A DNA stretch of 64,000 bases from JANQQN01 sp964519665 (GTDB taxonomy: Bacteria; Myxococcota; Kuafuiibacteriia; Kuafuiibacteriales; Kuafuiibacteriaceae): positions 16,745 to 80,744 of the forward strand of contig CAZFIV010000022.1 in NCBI GenBank assembly GCA_964519665.1. The letters are read 5' to 3'. Position 1 is the stretch's first letter, and each line of letters starts with the position of its first letter. The notes under the pieces were generated by a model. The model had not been told where the DNA came from. It saw nothing but the letters and a program-made list of their open reading frames with translations, and ran no database searches. Positions 8,817 to 19,181 of the stretch are shown here, in pieces. Position numbers and translations under genes: made by a program.

Positions 8817-10316
8817 TCAGTCCACCCCGATGACTTTATCGCTCAATAGCTGCGAGAGTATTCGCACGGTGTCGAGTCTCGGCATCCCGGAGAGGGAGAC
8901 GATGTCTTCGTAGGTCACCGCGCCGTCGATCTGCGAAAGAATGAAGCCGGCCCGGTGATTGAGGTTCAGCCAGATGATCTGCTCGTTCGAGATCAAGACT
9001 CGAGGCGTCCGACCGAAGTCACCGATCTTCGACTCGTACATGCGGAGCAGTTGGCTTCGTGATGAGGCCACCAGGTTGCGAGCCTCTTCGACCTCCGCCG
9101 CCTCCGTGGGGATCGCGCTCAGGACTTCGATCGCTCCGTCGAAATCGTGCAGCTGATACCGTCGCCGACCATCTTCGAGCAGGGCCTGAGGGCTGCTGGA
9201 CAGCTCGGGACTCGGACCGGCGGGTACGCTGACCATGGGCTCGGCGGGTCGCCCCGCGGCGACGGGATTGTCCACCCCCGAGAGGGTCGGTGCTTCGAAT
9301 TCGACGGGGTCGTCGAACAGGATGCCTTCGTCGGCGCCACGAGCGGGGGTCCGTCGGTCTTCGGCGTCCCCCGACCCGGTGCGCATGCGACCCGACCCTG
9401 GGTCTTCCGCCGCTGTCGCTGAACGCCCGGTCCCTCGATCGGTCGAGGCGCTCGACGGGGGGCTCGAGGGGCCCAGGTCGCCGGTCGCCCTTAGAAAATC
9501 CAGGATCTCTTCGGGTGTCTGCGGCTCTTCGCGTCGAAAGAACCGCTTGCGGTCGATCGCCGGCAGCGGCGTCGGGTCCGGGACAGCATCGTACCCTTGG
9601 TCCTCAGCGTCGATGGTGAGGACACTCGTGCGGGACGGACCATCATCCCAGGGAGACGCGTAACCGCCCTTGGTCGTAGCGGTGGGCGAGACTGCCGGCA
9701 TCGGCCGCGGAGGTGAGGAGTTGTGCGCATTCTGCCCGGTGGCCGCGAAATCGAACGGATCGGTCGTCGGCGGGGTCTGCGGATCGGGGTCGTCATAAAA
9801 GGGAAAGCCCCGACCCTGCGGTCCGTTGCTCGTCGGAGGCAGGTCCCGAGACCCGGAGCCCGCGGCTTCCTCCTGAACATCGGTGCGCAGATCGCCGCTG
9901 GGGTCGAGGACCATCGCGGGCGGCCGAGAGACGCTCGCGGCCTCCATCGGCCCTGACGGTTCGTCATCGTCACCCGCCATCAGCACGGCCACGTTGTCGG
10001 AAGACGACTCCGGCCCAAAACCTACTTCGTCCTGAATATCGAGGTCATGAGTAGCGTATCGGGCGATCTCGGGATCCGACATGTCGACCGGGTCGAGGCC
10101 GGTCGGCGAACTTTTGCTCAGAAGGCGTAGACACTCCTTCGCGCGGGTGTTGTCGGGATCGATCTCGAGCGCCCGTTGCCACCACGCATCGGCGGCCGCA
10201 AAGTCGCTACGTCCGAACCAGTACATGCCGGCCCGGATGCACTCCTCGGCCGTCAGCTCCGGAGCATCTTCTTCTTCACCCGTGCCCACGCCAGTTCCGT
10301 TCAGCGGCCGCACCAT
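8817..10316 (-). CDS. TPR protein with acidic linker and C-terminal helical domain
   Basis: The 499-residue protein lacks a signal peptide or membrane segment. Residues about 20-70 form one or two TPR-like helices (G-x-x-x-F-G-R-x-D-F-A-A-A-D-A-W-W-x-R-A-L-E-I-D-P). A long low-complexity region rich in Pro, Asp, Gly and Ser follows (about 75-360), then another TPR-like pair (about 375-415). The last 50 residues hold an I-D-G...D...P-R-x-x-T-V-R-I-L-x-x-L-L motif that also occurs at the N-terminus of the J-domain protein at 12275-13504. It lies between the DnaK paralogue (90 bp) and the Clp/RF2 fusion (26 bp), so it is probably an adaptor for this chaperone set. No enzyme motif was seen. The ATG at 10316 has no clear ribosome site. 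Confidence 0.75.
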   Translation of the reverse strand: MVRPLNGTGVGTGEEEDAPELTAEECIRAGMYWFGRSDFAAADAWWQRALEIDPDNTRAKECLRLLSKSSPTGLDPVDMSDPEIARYATHDLDIQDEVGFGPESSSDNVAVLMAGDDDEPSGPMEAASVSRPPAMVLDPSGDLRTDVQEEAAGSGSRDLPPTSNGPQGRGFPFYDDPDPQTPPTTDPFDFAATGQNAHNSSPPRPMPAVSPTATTKGGYASPWDDGPSRTSVLTIDAEDQGYDAVPDPTPLPAIDRKRFFRREEPQTPEEILDFLRATGDLGPSSPPSSASTDRGTGRSATAAEDPGSGRMRTGSGDAEDRRTPARGADEGILFDDPVEFEAPTLSGVDNPVAAGRPAEPMVSVPAGPSPELSSSPQALLEDGRRRYQLHDFDGAIEVLSAIPTEAAEVEEARNLVASSRSQLLRMYESKIGDFGRTPRVLISNEQIIWLNLNHRAGFILSQIDGAVTYEDIVSLSGMPRLDTVRILSQLLSDKVIGVD

Positions 10317-10406
10317 CGGCAGCCATCAATCATTCACGCCATTGCGCCCCGTTTAGCCCGCCTCTTACCACTGGATTGCGTTGGTTCCGAGGGCCCGGCT
10401 TGGCAT

Positions 10407-12260
<1,854 letters not shown>

Positions 12261-12274
12261 CCCGACTCTCCTCG

Positions 12275-13504
12275 TCAGAAGCCCCAGCGAAGCTCGCGCA
12301 ATGCCTTCTTCGCGTCTTTGTAGTTGGGCTTCAGCTCTAAGGCCTTCTCTAGCGACCTCTTCGCGGCTTCGCCTTTACCTGCTTGTTGGTAGCACAAGCC
12401 GAGCACAAAGTGAGCCTCTGGCTCATTGGGCAAGAGCTGAACGGCTCGTTGGGCGTGAGAACGCGCCACCTTCGGATCTCGACCACCCTTCACCATGTTG
12501 TAAGCCAGCCGCATTCGCACGATCGCGTGGCGAGGCGCGATCTCCACGCCGGTTTCCAGAACCCTCACTGCTTCGGACCATCGAGTCATTTCTTCGTGCT
12601 GTCGGGCGCGACGCAGAAGGGGAGCGACGCGCGTTTCCGCCGTTTCCTCTTTCAGCTGGTTCACTATCTTCTCGTACTCGGGCCGGGGATCATACGCTTG
12701 AGCCAACTGAGCCAGGCCGAGGGCCTTGATGACGTCGCCCCCCGCGCGCTCTTTCTCGGCATCCGCTATCAAGCCCTTTGCCTTGCGAATGATCGCTTTC
12801 ATCGGGTTTTTTTTCTTACGCCGCTCGATGGCCTCCTGCTCGCGTCTTTTTTCACGATCTTGGCGCCGCTGCGTATCGAGCATCTCGGAGATGTCTTCGT
12901 CAGCCACCATCAAGACGCTTTCTCGATCGTATCGTTGGCGCGTTTCGGGGTTCGACAGAACCTGATGAGCGGTTCGGATCCGGTCGTAGACCTGCTCGAT
13001 CAGGAGCTTGAAAGAGCCCAGTTCGGAGTCGATTCGAAATCGGTCGGGGTGCCACTCTTTACTGCGAGCGAAGTAAGCTTTCTTGAGCGCCGCACCGTCC
13101 GCGAGGCGGCTCGCCCGGAGCAACTCGTAGTGGTTCCAGTGGTCTAAGTTAGCGTGAAACCAGATGATACGCTTGCGGTCGGCCTCGCTCAGATCGCCCG
13201 GCTCGGTGATCAGCGCGACGGGGAAAATGAAGTCACCGTAGTCGGGAGTCTCGAGGTCGATCGTTTCGGGTCGCGGCCCCTTGTCTTGGACGTTCGTCCA
13301 AATGACGACTCCGGCCCGTGTCAATCGGTCGAGTATACGATGCGTCTCCATTGCAGGTTGGCTGACCAAATGGCAAAGGTCTTTCACCGCTGTTTGTCCG
13401 TCAATCCGGCATGCGACGAGACCTTCATCGTTTGAAAGGCCGGCGGTCGTGAGGTCGAGGCCCGGACGAAGCCGAGGGATGTCGGTAGACTCGATCGTCG
13501 TCAT
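12275..13504 (-). CDS. J-domain (Hsp40) protein with C-terminal TPRs
   Basis: J-proteins stimulate Hsp70 ATPase activity and deliver clients. The 409-residue protein has an N-terminal helical module (about 28-68) with I-D-G...T-H-R-I-L-x-x-L, also found at the C-terminus of the TPR protein at 8817-10316. A J-domain (about 125-195) contains the essential HPD tripeptide at 152-154 and the typical Y-D-R-E end. A Lys/Arg/Glu-rich stretch (about 205-240) is followed by TPR-like helices to the end (D-P-R-P-E, I-A-P-R-H, L-L-P-N-E, L-K-P-N-Y). There is no Gly/Phe region, zinc finger or membrane segment. The start has GGAG seven bases upstream. It precedes the DnaK paralogue by 14 bp, which suggests they are partners. 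A run of eight A bases in the Lys-rich stretch is a potential slippage or sequencing-error site. Confidence 0.88.
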   Translation of the reverse strand: MTTIESTDIPRLRPGLDLTTAGLSNDEGLVACRIDGQTAVKDLCHLVSQPAMETHRILDRLTRAGVVIWTNVQDKGPRPETIDLETPDYGDFIFPVALITEPGDLSEADRKRIIWFHANLDHWNHYELLRASRLADGAALKKAYFARSKEWHPDRFRIDSELGSFKLLIEQVYDRIRTAHQVLSNPETRQRYDRESVLMVADEDISEMLDTQRRQDREKRREQEAIERRKKKNPMKAIIRKAKGLIADAEKERAGGDVIKALGLAQLAQAYDPRPEYEKIVNQLKEETAETRVAPLLRRARQHEEMTRWSEAVRVLETGVEIAPRHAIVRMRLAYNMVKGGRDPKVARSHAQRAVQLLPNEPEAHFVLGLCYQQAGKGEAAKRSLEKALELKPNYKDAKKALRELRWGF

Positions 13505-13554
13505 TCGTCAGCTCCGAAAGAATGGTCGCGGCAACCGTTCGCTCGAGTCGAGCG

Positions 13555-14778
13555 TCAGCCCAGCCGTCGTTTCGTCAAACGTCCGAGCGCCTCGTCGATC
13601 GCCTTGATCGCCTCGGAAACGTGCGTTTCGTCGATGATCAGCGGAGGAACCAGACGGAGCACGGTCGGCCCGGCGACATGCACCAAGACTCCCTCCCGGC
13701 GACACTCCGTCACCAGGTCCTTCGCTTCGAAGCCGGCATCGTCGCGCAGTTCCGCGCCGACCATGAGGCCCCGCCCGCGGATCTTCGAGAATGTTTGATA
13801 GCGCTGGTTGAGCCGGTCAAGTTCCTCGAGCAGCAATTGACCTCGCCGACTGACGTTGTCCATGAAGCCAGCTTGGGCGACCTCGTCCATGACCACCGTG
13901 CCCGCCGCGCACGCCAAAGGGCCGCCACCATAGGTGGTCCCATGCGTGCCCGGCTGCAGCGCGTCAGCGACGCGCGCGGTCGACACCATCGCGCCTAGAG
14001 CCAACCCACCACCGATGCCCTTGGCGACCGCCATCAGATCGGGAGCCACCGACTCGTGCTGGTGGGCGAACATCTTACCCGTCCGTCCGACCCCGCACTG
14101 AACCTCGTCAAAAATGAGAAGCGCGCCCGCCTGATCGGCCAGCCTTCGACACTCGGCCAAGAAGCCCGATGGGGGCAGGTTGACCCCACCTTCACCCTGC
14201 ACGGGCTCGAGCAGGATCGCGGCCGTCCGCTCCGTCAAGACCTTCGATAGGGCCTCGGGATCGCCGTACTCGACGTAGTCGAAGCCGCCGGGCATCGGGC
14301 CGAACCCCTCCTGGTACTTCGGCTGCGCGGTCGCCGTGAGCGCGCCATAGGTCCGGCCATGAAAGGAACGGGTAAAGGATACGATGCGGACTCGCTCATG
14401 TTCGCCATTCGAATACGCGAAACGCCTCGCCGCTTTGATGCAGGCCTCGTTGGCCTCCGCGCCCGAGTTACAGAAGAACACCCGTTCAGCGAAGCAGTGC
14501 GAAACGAGGCGGTCGGCGAGCTCGATCGCCGGTCGATTCAGATACAGATTGGACGTGTGGAGCAGTTTAGCGGCCTGCTGCTGGAGCACTTCGGTGAGGC
14601 GGGGGTGCGCGTGACCCAGCGCGCTCACTGCGATGCCGGCGACCATATCGAGGTATCGGCGGCCTTCGATGTCGAATACGTAAGCGCCTTCGCCGCGGTC
14701 GAGAACGACCGGCGCGGGGCGGTAGTTGGGTACGAAGACGTCTTTCGCGTGGGCTGCCAGCGTCTGATTGTTGCTCAC
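13555..14778 (-). CDS. argD: Acetylornithine/succinyldiaminopimelate-type aminotransferase
   Basis: ArgD is a PLP-dependent class-III aminotransferase that makes N-acetylornithine in arginine biosynthesis. The 407-residue length is typical. Visible motifs are D-M-V-A-G-I-A-V-S-A-L-G-H, F-F-C-N-S-G-A-E-A-N-E-A (phosphate binding), F-H-G-R-T-Y-G-A-L, L-L-I-F-D-E-V-Q-C-G-V-G-R-T-G (cofactor Asp and Gln), and the PLP lysine in A-V-A-K-G-I-G-G-G. The gene starts 9 bp after the hslU stop and ends 50 bp before the J-domain gene, so it is probably co-transcribed with hslVU. A 15-bp palindrome (13540-13554) abuts its stop codon but lacks a T-tract. Specificity between acetylornithine and related substrates cannot be settled from sequence alone. 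Confidence 0.93.
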   Translation of the reverse strand: MSNNQTLAAHAKDVFVPNYRPAPVVLDRGEGAYVFDIEGRRYLDMVAGIAVSALGHAHPRLTEVLQQQAAKLLHTSNLYLNRPAIELADRLVSHCFAERVFFCNSGAEANEACIKAARRFAYSNGEHERVRIVSFTRSFHGRTYGALTATAQPKYQEGFGPMPGGFDYVEYGDPEALSKVLTERTAAILLEPVQGEGGVNLPPSGFLAECRRLADQAGALLIFDEVQCGVGRTGKMFAHQHESVAPDLMAVAKGIGGGLALGAMVSTARVADALQPGTHGTTYGGGPLACAAGTVVMDEVAQAGFMDNVSRRGQLLLEELDRLNQRYQTFSKIRGRGLMVGAELRDDAGFEAKDLVTECRREGVLVHVAGPTVLRLVPPLIIDETHVSEAIKAIDEALGRLTKRRLG

Positions 14779-14787
14779 TCGGCGATA

Positions 14788-16185
14788 CTACAGCACGAAG
14801 CGCGAGAGATCCTCGCTCTCGAGAATCGGAGCCAGTCGGTGGACCACGAAGCTGCGATCGATCGTGACCGTATCCTGCGCTCGCTCCGGCGCGGCGAACG
14901 ACAGCTCCTCGAGTAGGGTCTCCAGGACGGTGTGGAGCCGGCGGGCGCCGATGTTTTCTCGATTATCGTTCACCCGGGCGGCGACCTCCGCGATCTCGGC
15001 GACCGCGTCGTCCGTAAACGTGACCTCCAGCCCCTCCGTCATCAGCAGCGCTTGGTACTGGCGAAGGAGCGCGTTCTTGGGCTCCGTGAGAATTCGCACG
15101 AAATCGCTGCGATTCAGCGAGTCGAGCTCCACCCGGATCGGGAAGCGCCCCTGGAGCTCGGGGATCAGATCGGAGACCCGGGCGGTATGAAAGGCGCCCG
15201 CCGCGATGAACAGGACGTGGTCCGTCTTCACCCGCCCGTATTTGGTGGTCACGGTCGAGCCCTCGACGATCGGGAGCAGATCGCGCTGAACCCCTTCCCG
15301 CGACACGTCGGGGCCACCCTTCTTGGCCGTCCCGGTGGCGACTTTATCGATTTCATCGATGAAGATGATGCCTGACTCTTCGGCTAGCCGGATCGCGTCG
15401 CGGCCGACCTGCTCCGCGTCGACCCTTCGCTCGACTTCCTCGTCGTAGAGCAGCCCCTGGGCCTCTTTGACCGACACTTTTCGCCGCTTCTTGGGACCGG
15501 CCCCCCGGCTGCTGCCGAGCATATCCTGCAGCTGAAAGACCATGTCGTGCACACCTTCGCTGCTAAAGTTCTGGACCATCGATACCGGCGACTTGCTCGG
15601 GACTTCGACCTCCACTTGCCGATCGTCCAGCTTGCCTTCGCGAAACATTCTCCGAAAGGTCTCCCGAGTTCTGGACTCCGATTCCGGGGTGGTCATGTCG
15701 TCGCCCTGAACGCCGGACCGCGCCTCAAAGCCCTGATGCGCCGTCTTCGGTGGACTCGGCAACAGGAGATCAAGCAGACGGGCTTCGGCCGCCGCCTCCG
15801 CCGCGCTCCGCACGCGGTTTTCGGCCGACTGACGTTCGAGTTGAATGGCCGACTCGACCAGGTCGCGCACCATCGACTCGACGTCACGACCCACGTAGCC
15901 GACCTCGGTGAACTTCGACGCTTCGACCTTTACGAAGGGCGCGTGGATGAGCTTCGCCAGCCGACGCGCGATCTCGGTCTTGCCCACCCCGGTGGGGCCG
16001 ATCATGAGAATGTTCTTGGGCACGATCTCGTCGCGAAGATCTGGACTTACTCGCTGCCGCCGCCAACGATTCCGAAGGGCGATGGCGACCGCGCGTTTCG
16101 CCTGGTTTTGGCCGATGATGTATCGGTCGAGCTCACCGACCGTTTCGCGAGGCGTAAAGCTTTGGCGGGTCGTTGCGTCCGTCAT
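14788..16185 (-). CDS. hslU: HslU (ClpY) ATPase subunit of the HslUV protease
   Basis: HslU is the AAA+ unfoldase that feeds substrates into the HslV peptidase. The 465-residue protein starts with the family sequence F-T-P-R-E-T-V-G-E-L-D-R-Y-I-I-G-Q. It has Walker A GPTGVGKTE, the K-F-T-E-V-G-Y-V-G-R-D-V-E pore/box segment, an intermediate I-domain (about 135-225), Walker B I-I-F-I-D-E-I-D-K, and a C-terminus ending L-S-R-F-V-L, close to the conserved tail that docks into HslV. The ATG at 16185 overlaps the hslV TGA (ATGA), showing translational coupling. An open frame continues about 900 bp further upstream, but it overlaps hslV and xerC and is not coding. Confidence 0.96.
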   Translation of the reverse strand: MTDATTRQSFTPRETVGELDRYIIGQNQAKRAVAIALRNRWRRQRVSPDLRDEIVPKNILMIGPTGVGKTEIARRLAKLIHAPFVKVEASKFTEVGYVGRDVESMVRDLVESAIQLERQSAENRVRSAAEAAAEARLLDLLLPSPPKTAHQGFEARSGVQGDDMTTPESESRTRETFRRMFREGKLDDRQVEVEVPSKSPVSMVQNFSSEGVHDMVFQLQDMLGSSRGAGPKKRRKVSVKEAQGLLYDEEVERRVDAEQVGRDAIRLAEESGIIFIDEIDKVATGTAKKGGPDVSREGVQRDLLPIVEGSTVTTKYGRVKTDHVLFIAAGAFHTARVSDLIPELQGRFPIRVELDSLNRSDFVRILTEPKNALLRQYQALLMTEGLEVTFTDDAVAEIAEVAARVNDNRENIGARRLHTVLETLLEELSFAAPERAQDTVTIDRSFVVHRLAPILESEDLSRFVL

Positions 16186-16718
16186 GCCGGTAGTTCCTCC
16201 ACAACGATCTGGTCGTTCGTATAAATGCAGATCTCCGCTGCGATCTTGAGGGATGCCTCGACCACCTCGCGGGGCCCGAGCCCGGTGTGACGCGTCAGCG
16301 CCCGCGCCGCGGCGAGCGCCATCGGGCCTCCGGAGCCGATCGCGGTCAAGCCCTCTTCGGGTTCGATCACATCGCCGGTTCCCGACAGCACCAGCGTGCG
16401 CTCCCGGTCGGCCACCACCAGCATCGCCTCGAGCCGGCGCAAGTAACGGTCCGTTCGCCATTCCTTGGCGAGCTCGACGGCAGCCCGAAGGAGCCGCCCC
16501 CCATGCTCGGCAAGCTTTCCTTCGAAGCGCTCGAACAGGGTGAAGGCATCGGCCGTAGAACCCGCGAAGCCGGCCAGAACCCGGCCGTCCCCCAGTTTTC
16601 GGACCTTCCGAGCATTGGATTTGATGATGGTCTCCCCGAGGCTGACCTGACCGTCGGCGCCCAGCGCGACATGGGCTCCCCTCCGCGCCGTCACCACCGT
16701 CGTGCGCTTGAATGTCAT
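16182..16718 (-). CDS. hslV: HslV (ClpQ) threonine peptidase subunit of HslUV
   Basis: HslV forms the two-hexamer proteolytic core with an N-terminal threonine nucleophile. The 178-residue protein has T-T-V-V-T-A-R-R then A-D-G-Q-V-S-L-G, N-A-R-K-V-R-K-L and G-F-A-G-S-T-A-D-A, matching the family throughout. The catalytic Thr-Thr is preceded by a five-residue leader (MTFKR), so maturation would need autoprocessing beyond simple Met removal, as in some other HslV proteins. Its stop overlaps the hslU start by ATGA, and it follows xerC by 6 bp. Confidence 0.95.
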   Translation of the reverse strand: MTFKRTTVVTARRGAHVALGADGQVSLGETIIKSNARKVRKLGDGRVLAGFAGSTADAFTLFERFEGKLAEHGGRLLRAAVELAKEWRTDRYLRRLEAMLVVADRERTLVLSGTGDVIEPEEGLTAIGSGGPMALAAARALTRHTGLGPREVVEASLKIAAEICIYTNDQIVVEELPA

Positions 16719-16724
16719 CGCGCC

Positions 16725-17711
16725 TTAGTCTGGTGCCGACGTGTCGCCCGTCAAGGCGGCCGCGCGATCCCCCAGGGGATGAGCATCGTCGTAGACCGTT
16801 CTTAGACGTTGAATCGAGACCGCGGTGTAGCGCTGCGTCGTGCTCAGGCTGGCGTGCCCCAACATCGTTTGAATGGAGCGGAGATCGGCGCCTCCATCGA
16901 GCAGGTGGGTCGCAAAACTGTGCCGAAGCACGTGGGGCGTTACGGGCCGGCCCATCCCGATCGCCAAAACCCGTTCGTGCAAGCGTTTGCGCAGGCCTCG
17001 ATCGGACAGCCGCTGGCCGCGGTAATTGACGAAAATCGCCGCTAGGGGCTCCCGGACCAACCCCGGACGCACCGAGAGCCAAACTTCGAGCGCTGCCTGG
17101 GCGCGCCGGCCGAATGGCACCTTTCGGGTCTTCTGCCCCTTACCCGTGACCGTGACCACCCGGGCCGTCAGGTCGACATCCGGCAGATCGAGGCGGACGA
17201 GCTCGGCCGCCCGCAGGCCCGCACCGTACAGGAGCTCGAGCATGGCCAAATCTCGGCGCGCCAGCGGGGGAAGGTCCCCAGGTGCGTCCACGAGGGCGAA
17301 TACTTCGTCGACCTGGAGGGCCTTCGGAAGCGCTTCGGGCAGGCGAGGCGAGACCACGGCCCGAGCCGGGTTCCGGCCGACGACCCCCCTCCGAACGAGA
17401 TACGCGAAGAATGACCGCACCGCGGAGAGCTTTCGGGCGCGGGTTCGGGGCTCCGTCGTGGCGTGCACCGCCGCCAGCCACGCCTTGAGCTCCTCCGGGC
17501 GAACCGCTTCGACGCACCTCGACGAGGTCTTGCGACCGGCGAGGAACCGGGCGACCTGCGTCAGGTCGCCCCGGTAGGCCCGCTGAGTTTCGGGCGAGTA
17601 ACGCCGCTCATCACGTAGAAAAGCGATGAAGTCGTCGAGGGCCTCCGTCCACGGAGCCGGCAGGGCATCCGCATCGGGGACCGGCGTCGAGGATCGGGAG
17701 GACCGAGCCAT
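16725..17711 (-). CDS. xerC: Tyrosine recombinase XerC
   Basis: XerC, with XerD, resolves chromosome dimers at dif. The protein of about 328 residues has a SAM-like core-binding N-domain (D-F-I-A-F-L-R-D-E-R-R-Y-S-x-x-T) and a catalytic domain with the full R-K-H-R-H-Y set: G-A-G-L-R-A-A-E-L, G-K-G-x-K-x-R-K-V-P, H-V-L-R-H-S-F-A-T-H-L-L, L-G-H-A-S-L-S-T-T-Q-R-Y-T. The ATG at 17711 was preferred over a longer open frame to 18050 that overlaps trmFO. A GGGGGGAGG tract lies somewhat far upstream (about 17 nt), so the start is moderately certain. Between trmFO and hslV it matches the Bacillus trmFO-xerC/codV-hslV-hslU order. XerC rather than XerD is chosen from that context. Confidence 0.92.
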   Translation of the reverse strand: MARSSRSSTPVPDADALPAPWTEALDDFIAFLRDERRYSPETQRAYRGDLTQVARFLAGRKTSSRCVEAVRPEELKAWLAAVHATTEPRTRARKLSAVRSFFAYLVRRGVVGRNPARAVVSPRLPEALPKALQVDEVFALVDAPGDLPPLARRDLAMLELLYGAGLRAAELVRLDLPDVDLTARVVTVTGKGQKTRKVPFGRRAQAALEVWLSVRPGLVREPLAAIFVNYRGQRLSDRGLRKRLHERVLAIGMGRPVTPHVLRHSFATHLLDGGADLRSIQTMLGHASLSTTQRYTAVSIQRLRTVYDDAHPLGDRAAALTGDTSAPD

Positions 17712-17752
17712 CCCGGCCAGCCTAGCCTCCCCCCTTGAATGGCGCCAGATTA

Positions 17753-19156
17753 TCATTCGGGTGGAGCGCCGACCACGGACTCGGCCTGTGCCCACCACTT
17801 CTCGAAGTCGGCGACCGCCCGCAGTCCGAACGCTCGCTTCTTGTCTTTCTTGGGCACCCGCTCGGGAAGCGGAGGACACATGCCCCAGTGCACATTGGAG
17901 GGGACATGACCGTGCTTGCGAGCGGCCGCGGAGCGGTCGCGCCCCAACACGTGGTTGTACAGCGCGCCCATGGTGCTGGTGGACGGCGGCGGTTCGAGCG
18001 TGCGGCCCCAGCGGCGAGCGACGATCATCCACGCGACCAACAGTCCACACGCCATCGACTCCACGTAACCCTCGACGCCCGTGATCTGGCCGGCGAAGTG
18101 CAGATGCCGATAGCGACGGAGGCGGAGCTGGTCATCGAGCAGCTCGGGGCTGTCGATGTACGTGTTGCGGTGAATCGAGCCCATGCGCAGAAATTCGGCG
18201 TTCGCGAGACCGGGAAGCGTGCGAAACACCGTTCGCTGGCCGCCCCACTTCATGCGGGTTTGGAACCCGACCATGTTGTACGCGGTTCGCGCGGTATTCT
18301 CGGCCCTCAGCTGCACGACGGCGTGGGGCCACCGACCGGTGCGGGGATCATCCAGTCCCACCGGCTTCATACATCCGAAGCGCAGAGTCTCCTCGCCCCG
18401 GGCGGCCATGACTTCGATGGGCAGACATCCTTCGAAGAATCGCTCTTCCTCGAAGTTATGGGTCGGGGCGTACTCGGCCGTGCGCAGCGCCTCCACGAAG
18501 CCTTCGTAGGCCGGCCGGTCGAGCGGGAGATTCAGATAGTCGTCGCCTTCCCCCTTGCCGTACCGAGATGCTCGGTAGGCGATGTTCATGTCGACCGAAT
18601 CCGCCGAGATGATCGGGGCGATCGCGTCGTAGAAGTACAGACGGTCTCGGCCACCACAGGCCTCGACGATCGAGGCGCTGAGACGGTCGCTGGTCAACGG
18701 ACCGGTCGCGACGACCACGTCGTCAGCATCTTCGGGCGATGGCAGGGCCTCGATTTCTCGCTCGACGACCTCGATGAGACTCGCTTCGCGGACGGCATGG
18801 GTCACCGCGTGCGAGAACGCGTCTCGGTCCACCGCCAGCGCGCCCCCAGCGGGGACCTGATTCCGGTCGGCGCACCGAATGAGCGCGCCTCCGCCTCGCC
18901 GCATCTCTTCTTTGATGGCCCCCACCGCCTGATCGACCGCTGCGCCTCGGAACGAGTTGGAGCAGACCAGCTCGGCCAAGTCGTCGCTGACCTGGGCCGG
19001 GGTGCGGCGGAGCGACTTCATCTCGAAGAGTCGAACCGGAATGCCTCGGTGAGCGAGTTGAAGGGCGACCTCGCAGCCCGCGAGACCACCCCCGATTACC
19101 CAGACAGGCGACGTGGACCCAACCGCGGGTGTCGTAGATGAGGCCATGGTCCGCAA
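17753..19156 (-). CDS. trmFO: TrmFO, folate- and FAD-dependent tRNA (U54) methyltransferase
   Basis: TrmFO makes ribothymidine at position 54 of tRNA using methylenetetrahydrofolate and FADH2. The 467-residue protein opens with a Rossmann V-I-G-G-G-L-A-G-C-E-V-A motif. It contains the family segments L-V-C-S-N-S-F-R, A-L-A-V-D-R-D-x-F-S, F-E-G-C-L-P-I-E (conserved Cys) and R-F-G-C-M-K-P-V-G-L, and the FAD-domain end F-A-G-Q-I-T-G-V-E-G-Y-V-E-S. Length and order are normal. It follows a Ser/Thr kinase gene by 25 bp and precedes xerC by 41 bp. The start may be the GTG/ATG at 19156 or the ATG three codons downstream. Confidence 0.96.
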   Translation of the reverse strand: MRTMASSTTPAVGSTSPVWVIGGGLAGCEVALQLAHRGIPVRLFEMKSLRRTPAQVSDDLAELVCSNSFRGAAVDQAVGAIKEEMRRGGGALIRCADRNQVPAGGALAVDRDAFSHAVTHAVREASLIEVVEREIEALPSPEDADDVVVATGPLTSDRLSASIVEACGGRDRLYFYDAIAPIISADSVDMNIAYRASRYGKGEGDDYLNLPLDRPAYEGFVEALRTAEYAPTHNFEEERFFEGCLPIEVMAARGEETLRFGCMKPVGLDDPRTGRWPHAVVQLRAENTARTAYNMVGFQTRMKWGGQRTVFRTLPGLANAEFLRMGSIHRNTYIDSPELLDDQLRLRRYRHLHFAGQITGVEGYVESMACGLLVAWMIVARRWGRTLEPPPSTSTMGALYNHVLGRDRSAAARKHGHVPSNVHWGMCPPLPERVPKKDKKRAFGLRAVADFEKWWAQAESVVGAPPE

Positions 19157-19181
19157 GACAGACCGCTCGGCGGTGAGGGAG

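Noticed and set aside
12795..12820. Run of eight A on the coding strand of the J-protein gene, containing the slippery heptamer A-AAA-AAC.
   Set aside because: The zero frame continues through conserved TPR-like sequence and no stimulatory structure or meaningful -1 product was seen; at most a slippage or sequencing-error hotspot.
13540..13554. 15-bp palindrome after the argD stop considered as a terminator.
   Set aside because: No T-tract follows and the next gene on the same strand starts 36 bp later, so it is unlikely to end transcription.
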